Origin: Priapulus caudatus | Lineage: Eukaryota; Priapulida; Priapulimorpha; Priapulimorphida; Priapulidae | Reading direction: 5' to 3' | Assembly: GCF_000485595.1 (NCBI RefSeq) | Contig: NW_014578742.1 | Coordinates: forward strand, 7,254-27,589 | DNA length: 20,336 bases | In this document: positions 17,666-20,336 of the stretch, in pieces | Layout: each line of letters opens with the position of its first letter | Position numbering within the stretch: position 1 is the stretch's first letter | The notes under the pieces: model-generated | What the model saw: the letters and a program-made list of their open reading frames with translations, nothing else | What the model was told of the DNA's origin: nothing | The model's database searches: none | Translations under genes and position numbers: made by a program

Positions 17666-18710
17666 GATCCTGCTTTAGAAAGAATCTTGAGCTGGCCGGT
17701 TTAGCTAAGTAGAATCTATACAGTGCCTGGATGTATGATGGCTACAATGTCACAGTGAAATGATTTCAAAAGCTAAAATTTGGTTAAAGCCAAGTGTATA
17801 TCCTTAAATCGTAATAATTTCTTGTCATTCTGTACTGTCCAGTAATGCTTACATGTCACGTTATGCCACTGCGCAGTGGCTGTAGCATGGTTGGGGCAGT
17901 TTTTGCGCTAGCATTTAATGGTTACAGGTGGCAGCTCTCTATTGCAATTTGCAGCCTGTAGGCCTTGCGTAGGTAAATGGATGGTGCTTTACCTAGATTC
18001 TGTCTTGCAATGAGTTGTTGCTACTACGAATGATGCGGAGCCTTCGCATCTTTAATCTGAAGACACTTGAAACGTACACGCCATCTCGGTCGGCAACTTT
18101 CGATAACGCATCGGCCAACGAAACATCTTTTGAGAAGGTTCCTGATACCATCTCTGCTGCATTCCACTATTCGGCGTGTATTTGTGAACACATTTTGCGG
18201 ACTAAACAGGCGTTTACTAGAATCCCACAACTCCAACCACAAGAGTCACCGCAGTAGACGGTTAGTCATGAGCGCTGTCGCTATGCGCACTTGTTAATGT
18301 GATCCAGGTATGTTTTAGAGGTGACAGTGATTAAGAATGGGGTTATTAAATTAATCCAGGTATGTTTTGTTCTGTGTATGAATTCCGATAAAATGTCGGA
18401 TAAAATGTCCTGGAATTTCCGTTAAAATGTCCTTGAAAAGTTCTTGAAAAGTCCTTGAAAATTTTTTCAGTTCTCCTGTATGAACCATGGTTGAGGTTGT
18501 TAGCACAGACGATTGAAGTGTGCGATCTATAGCTGTATCAGATGTGTGTGCGTGCGTGAGCGTGGCTGTGAATGTATCATTCGACCTGCGCAGTCCGCCT
18601 CGACGATCGCAAACAAACCGACGGAATCGATTTCGTCCGATTCATCTCTCGCCCCTCGCCCCTCGCCCTGGCATGCCACTGATCCGTGCTGCCACCTGGT
18701 GTGCTTGCAG
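17666..18710. other. Intron sequence, no exon recognised
   Basis: This is mixed-composition intron between exons F and G. At 18304-18370 a 15-bp segment ATCCAGGTATGTTTT occurs twice, about 55 bp apart. Open frames of 70-80 codons near 18015-18297 overlap on both strands and resemble nothing known to me. The last 50 bp before exon G are pyrimidine-rich. Confidence 0.5.
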
Positions 18711-18819
18711 GGAGGTTCACCACTGGTACCTTCACATCTCGTCGTGGATGATCAAGATGGAGGCGACCTTCAAGATGAACACCGACGACCTGAACAAACA
18801 GTGCGTGCTCTTCATACAG
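18711..18819 (+). CDS. WASHC4: WASHC4 exon G
   Basis: The acceptor is GTGCTTGCAG before 18711 and the donor is ACAG|GTAGGT after 18819. After one leftover base, 36 codons read EVHHWYLHISSWMIKMEATF followed by KMNTDDLNKQCVLFIQ. The family counterpart is DVQSYYVFVSSWMMKMES...EDL-x-x-x-C-x-VFIQ. The match is clear, with a few residues fewer than the vertebrate protein between KME and the DDL motif. The exon ends on a codon boundary, in phase with exon H, and shows no frameshift. Confidence 0.92.
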
Positions 18820-19127
18820 GTAGGTGGCTCCATCTAGCGGCTGCCGCTGCGGCGAAATGCATTAAAAGCGAGTGCGCGTTGTTTTTTTTGCTTGATTTTT
18901 AATTTACGTGTTTTAAATATTTCTTTCTTAATAAATAAAATTAATATATGCTAATGATGATAATTTATTACTAGTGTAATAATAAAATATTCAACGGATA
19001 TTTGCCTGTTGTGTGGAAGACCAATGTTTTGGTCAAAGAAATCCTATCGCCGTTTTTCGGCGGCGAATTCACGACGCGGTAACCTTAGGGAGCGCGCGTC
19101 ATATGCTGTTCGCGCTTGCTGGTTGGC

Positions 19128-19190
19128 GTGGTAACCGGTGTCGTCTGCTGCTCGCGCGCGACGGTCGCCGTGGTAACCGGTGTCGTCTGC
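19128..19190. repeat. 42-bp tandem duplication at the exon H acceptor
   Basis: GTGGTAACCGGTGTCGTCTG occurs at 19128 and again at 19170. Both copies continue with C. The second copy runs into CGTTCCGCAG, the acceptor of exon H. The first is followed by TGCTCGCGCG and has no acceptor. Confidence 0.9.
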
Positions 19191-19200
19191 CGTTCCGCAG

Positions 19201-19326
19201 GGTCTGTTGTTTGCTTACAACGTGAGTCACCAGGTTCGTACGATTATGAACCTCCATGTCGCGCTGTCGAAACCAATGACCAGGACCTCCGTGCTGGCCC
19301 TCTGCAGGCTCGTGGAACTGCTGAAG
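19201..19326 (+). CDS. WASHC4: WASHC4 exon H
   Basis: The acceptor is CGTTCCGCAG before 19201 and the donor is AAG|GTACGT after 19326. Exactly 42 codons read [20 protein letters not shown] then [20 protein letters not shown] and LK. The family counterpart is GFLYAYSIS...TTMNLYM...KPMTKTSV[11 protein letters not shown]. The exon is intact and in phase with exon G. It is the last exon found here; the rest of the protein (middle and C-terminal WASH-7 domains) must lie beyond the right edge. Its second half is repeated at 19393 and partly at 19541. Confidence 0.93.
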
Positions 19327-19392
19327 GTACGTGGGGGAGGAGGAGGGAGGGAGGAAGGGGAGAGGGATGTGAGGGAGGGGAGGGGGAGGGGT

Positions 19393-19462
19393 GCTGTCGA
19401 AACCAATGACCAGGACCTCCGTGCTGGCCCTCTGCAGGCTCGTGGAACTGCTGAAGGTACGT
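19393..19462 (+). repeat. WASHC4: Duplicate of the exon H 3' half plus donor
   Basis: Seventy bases starting GCTGTCGAAACCAATGACCA are identical to 19263-19332, covering the last 64 bases of exon H plus its GTACGT donor. The offset is exactly 130 bp. The copy sits in G-rich intron sequence and has no acceptor of its own. Zero divergence suggests either very recent duplication or an assembly error. Confidence 0.9.
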
Positions 19463-19539
19463 AGGGGAGGGTGCGGGGGAGGGAGAGGACGGAGGGGGAG
19501 ATGTGGGGGGAGGGACAGATGTGGAGGGGAGGAGGAGGC

Positions 19540-19588
19540 GTCTTGTCCAAACCCGATGACAAAGACCTCCGTGCTTGGAGATGCAGGG
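19540..19588 (+). pseudogene. WASHC4: Third, diverged partial copy of exon H
   Basis: TTGTCCAAACCC-G-ATGACAAAGACCTCCGTGCTT parallels the exon H codons for LSKP and MTRTSVL. Excluding one inserted G, the six base differences are five synonymous changes and one Arg-to-Lys change. The copy breaks off near GGAGATGCAGG, so most of the [10 protein letters not shown] part is missing. It has no obvious acceptor or donor. Confidence 0.6.
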
Positions 19589-19756
19589 GGAGGGGGAAGG
19601 GATGCGGGGGAGAATCGCTGGAGGGGGAGGAGGAGGGACACGGGTGAAGGAAGTGCGAGAGGAGGGAGCGGGGTAAAGGAAGTGCGGGAGGAGTGGGTGG
19701 GGGAGGGGGTGGAATACAGTGGCAGGAAAAAAGGGGCGTGCACATGCAAAGAGGGT

Positions 19757-19955
19757 GCTACAGAGATGCCAACCACTACGATTTATCCGTATTTTATACG
19801 AATTTCTATTCCTTTTGCACCACTACGACCAGTTTGTATCAAACTATGAATTTCACTGTGATTGAAAAATATATTTTTATTTTATTTATTGTCATTTTTT
19901 GTCAATTTATTGTCATTTTTGACCCCCAGAATGCGGGAAATTGCATCTCAGAATC
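19757..19955. repeat. Dispersed repeat, copy 1
   Basis: The sequence from GCAGAGATGCCAACCACTAC-like bases through TTTATCCGTATTTTATACGA and TATGAATTTCACTGTGATTG to AATTGCATCTCAGAAT is repeated almost exactly from 20152. An AT-rich TTTATTGTCATTTTT tract lies inside. A tail (19956-20090) containing GGCATGCCGGACCCCCCTAG is present only after this copy within the window. Open frames here are incidental. Confidence 0.85.
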
Positions 19956-20151
19956 AAAAAATTTTCTGGGTGGCATGCCGGACCCCCCTAGCAAACTCGG
20001 GTCACTACGTGACCCTCGAACTACTAATTTGATGGCCAGAAACTACAGATTGCTTCAAATATGTGTTGGCACCTCTGGTGCTAAGTGAGGACGGTGTGGG
20101 GGTGAAGAGGATACAGGGGGGAGTGCGTGGGGGATGCTAGGGGAGGGGCTA

Positions 20152-20336
20152 TGCAGAGATGCCAACCACTACGATTTATCCGTATTTTATACGAATTTCT
20201 ATTCCTTTTGCACCACTACGACCAGTTTGTATCAAACTATGAATTTCACTGTGATTGAAAAAAAAAAATTCAATTATTTTTTGTCAATTTATTGTCATTT
20301 TTGACCTTCAGAATGCAGGAAATTGCATCTCAGAAT
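20152..20336. repeat. Dispersed repeat, copy 2 (cut by the window end)
   Basis: This is a near-identical copy of 19757-19955, about 393 bp downstream, ending with GCATCTCAGAAT at the window edge. It differs by an A-run expansion after GATTG and a few bases in the AT tract. The preceding G-rich words (GGGGAGGGGCTATG) parallel those before copy 1, so the duplicated unit probably includes them. Confidence 0.85.

Larger units (their letters stand above)
16517..18489. mobile_element. Possible hAT-like element or pair of related fragments
   Basis: The left end reads CATGGTTCGCACAGTCCTTG. The right end, reverse-complemented, reads CATGGTTCATACAGGAG. Both sides carry repeated TCCTTGAAAAGTCCTTGAAT subterminal motifs (16531-16668 and about 18400-18470). 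Ends of the form CAGGGTTC...AC with TCCTTGAAAAG repeats are common in non-autonomous hAT transposons of fishes and invertebrates. The flanking 8-bp sequences do not match as a target-site duplication, so these may be two separate copies. No transposase is visible. Confidence 0.4.

Noticed and set aside
12505-19326. Assignment of the exons to WASHC5 (strumpellin)
   Set aside because: Motifs such as [29 protein letters not shown] and CRLVELLK belong to WASHC4 (SWIP/KIAA1033), not strumpellin.
19099-19849. Open frames of 94-225 codons on both strands around exon H
   Set aside because: They read through G-rich intron repeats and shadow the real exon; only the 42-codon exon has family similarity and splice sites.

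Overview
This looks like animal nuclear DNA, most likely from a marine invertebrate; I cannot name the group. The evidence is a spliced metazoan gene with GT-AG introns, long microsatellites, an ordered satellite array, telomere-like CCCTAA words and several transposon-like repeats. There are no bacterial-style operons. Base quality seems uneven: satellite monomers carry scattered 1-2 base indels, coding exons have small frameshifts, and a single N (12687) sits where coding sequence is missing.

Layout. 1-1300 is AT-rich DNA with AT, GATA and CA microsatellites. 1339-1451 is a fold-back repeat. 1473-7370 is a satellite array with a monomer of about 210 bp, interrupted twice by the same ~750-bp module and ending in an inverted partial monomer. 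7442-8272 is GA-rich and then TG/CG-rich simple sequence. 8950-10775 is a large inverted-repeat element with GC-rich interior. 10894-11513 is a TTAA-bounded MITE-like element.

12505-19326 holds eight + strand exons (called A-H here) of the gene for WASH complex subunit 4 (WASHC4, also SWIP/KIAA1033). They encode parts of the N-terminal third of the protein. The gene continues past the right edge. Its first exon is not identified on the left, and about 100 residues are missing between exons A and B. WASHC4 is a scaffold subunit of the endosomal WASH complex, which activates Arp2/3 for actin assembly during endosomal sorting.

The most unusual property is that several of these exons have nearby copies of part of their own sequence. 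A 30-bp minisatellite before exon C has the same unit as a 10-codon piece of exon C. Exon D contains a tandem 51/53-bp duplication. The start of exon F occurs three times, each time behind its own acceptor. The second half of exon H occurs three times, and the third copy differs mainly by synonymous changes. These may be real local duplications, assembly artefacts, or a mixture.
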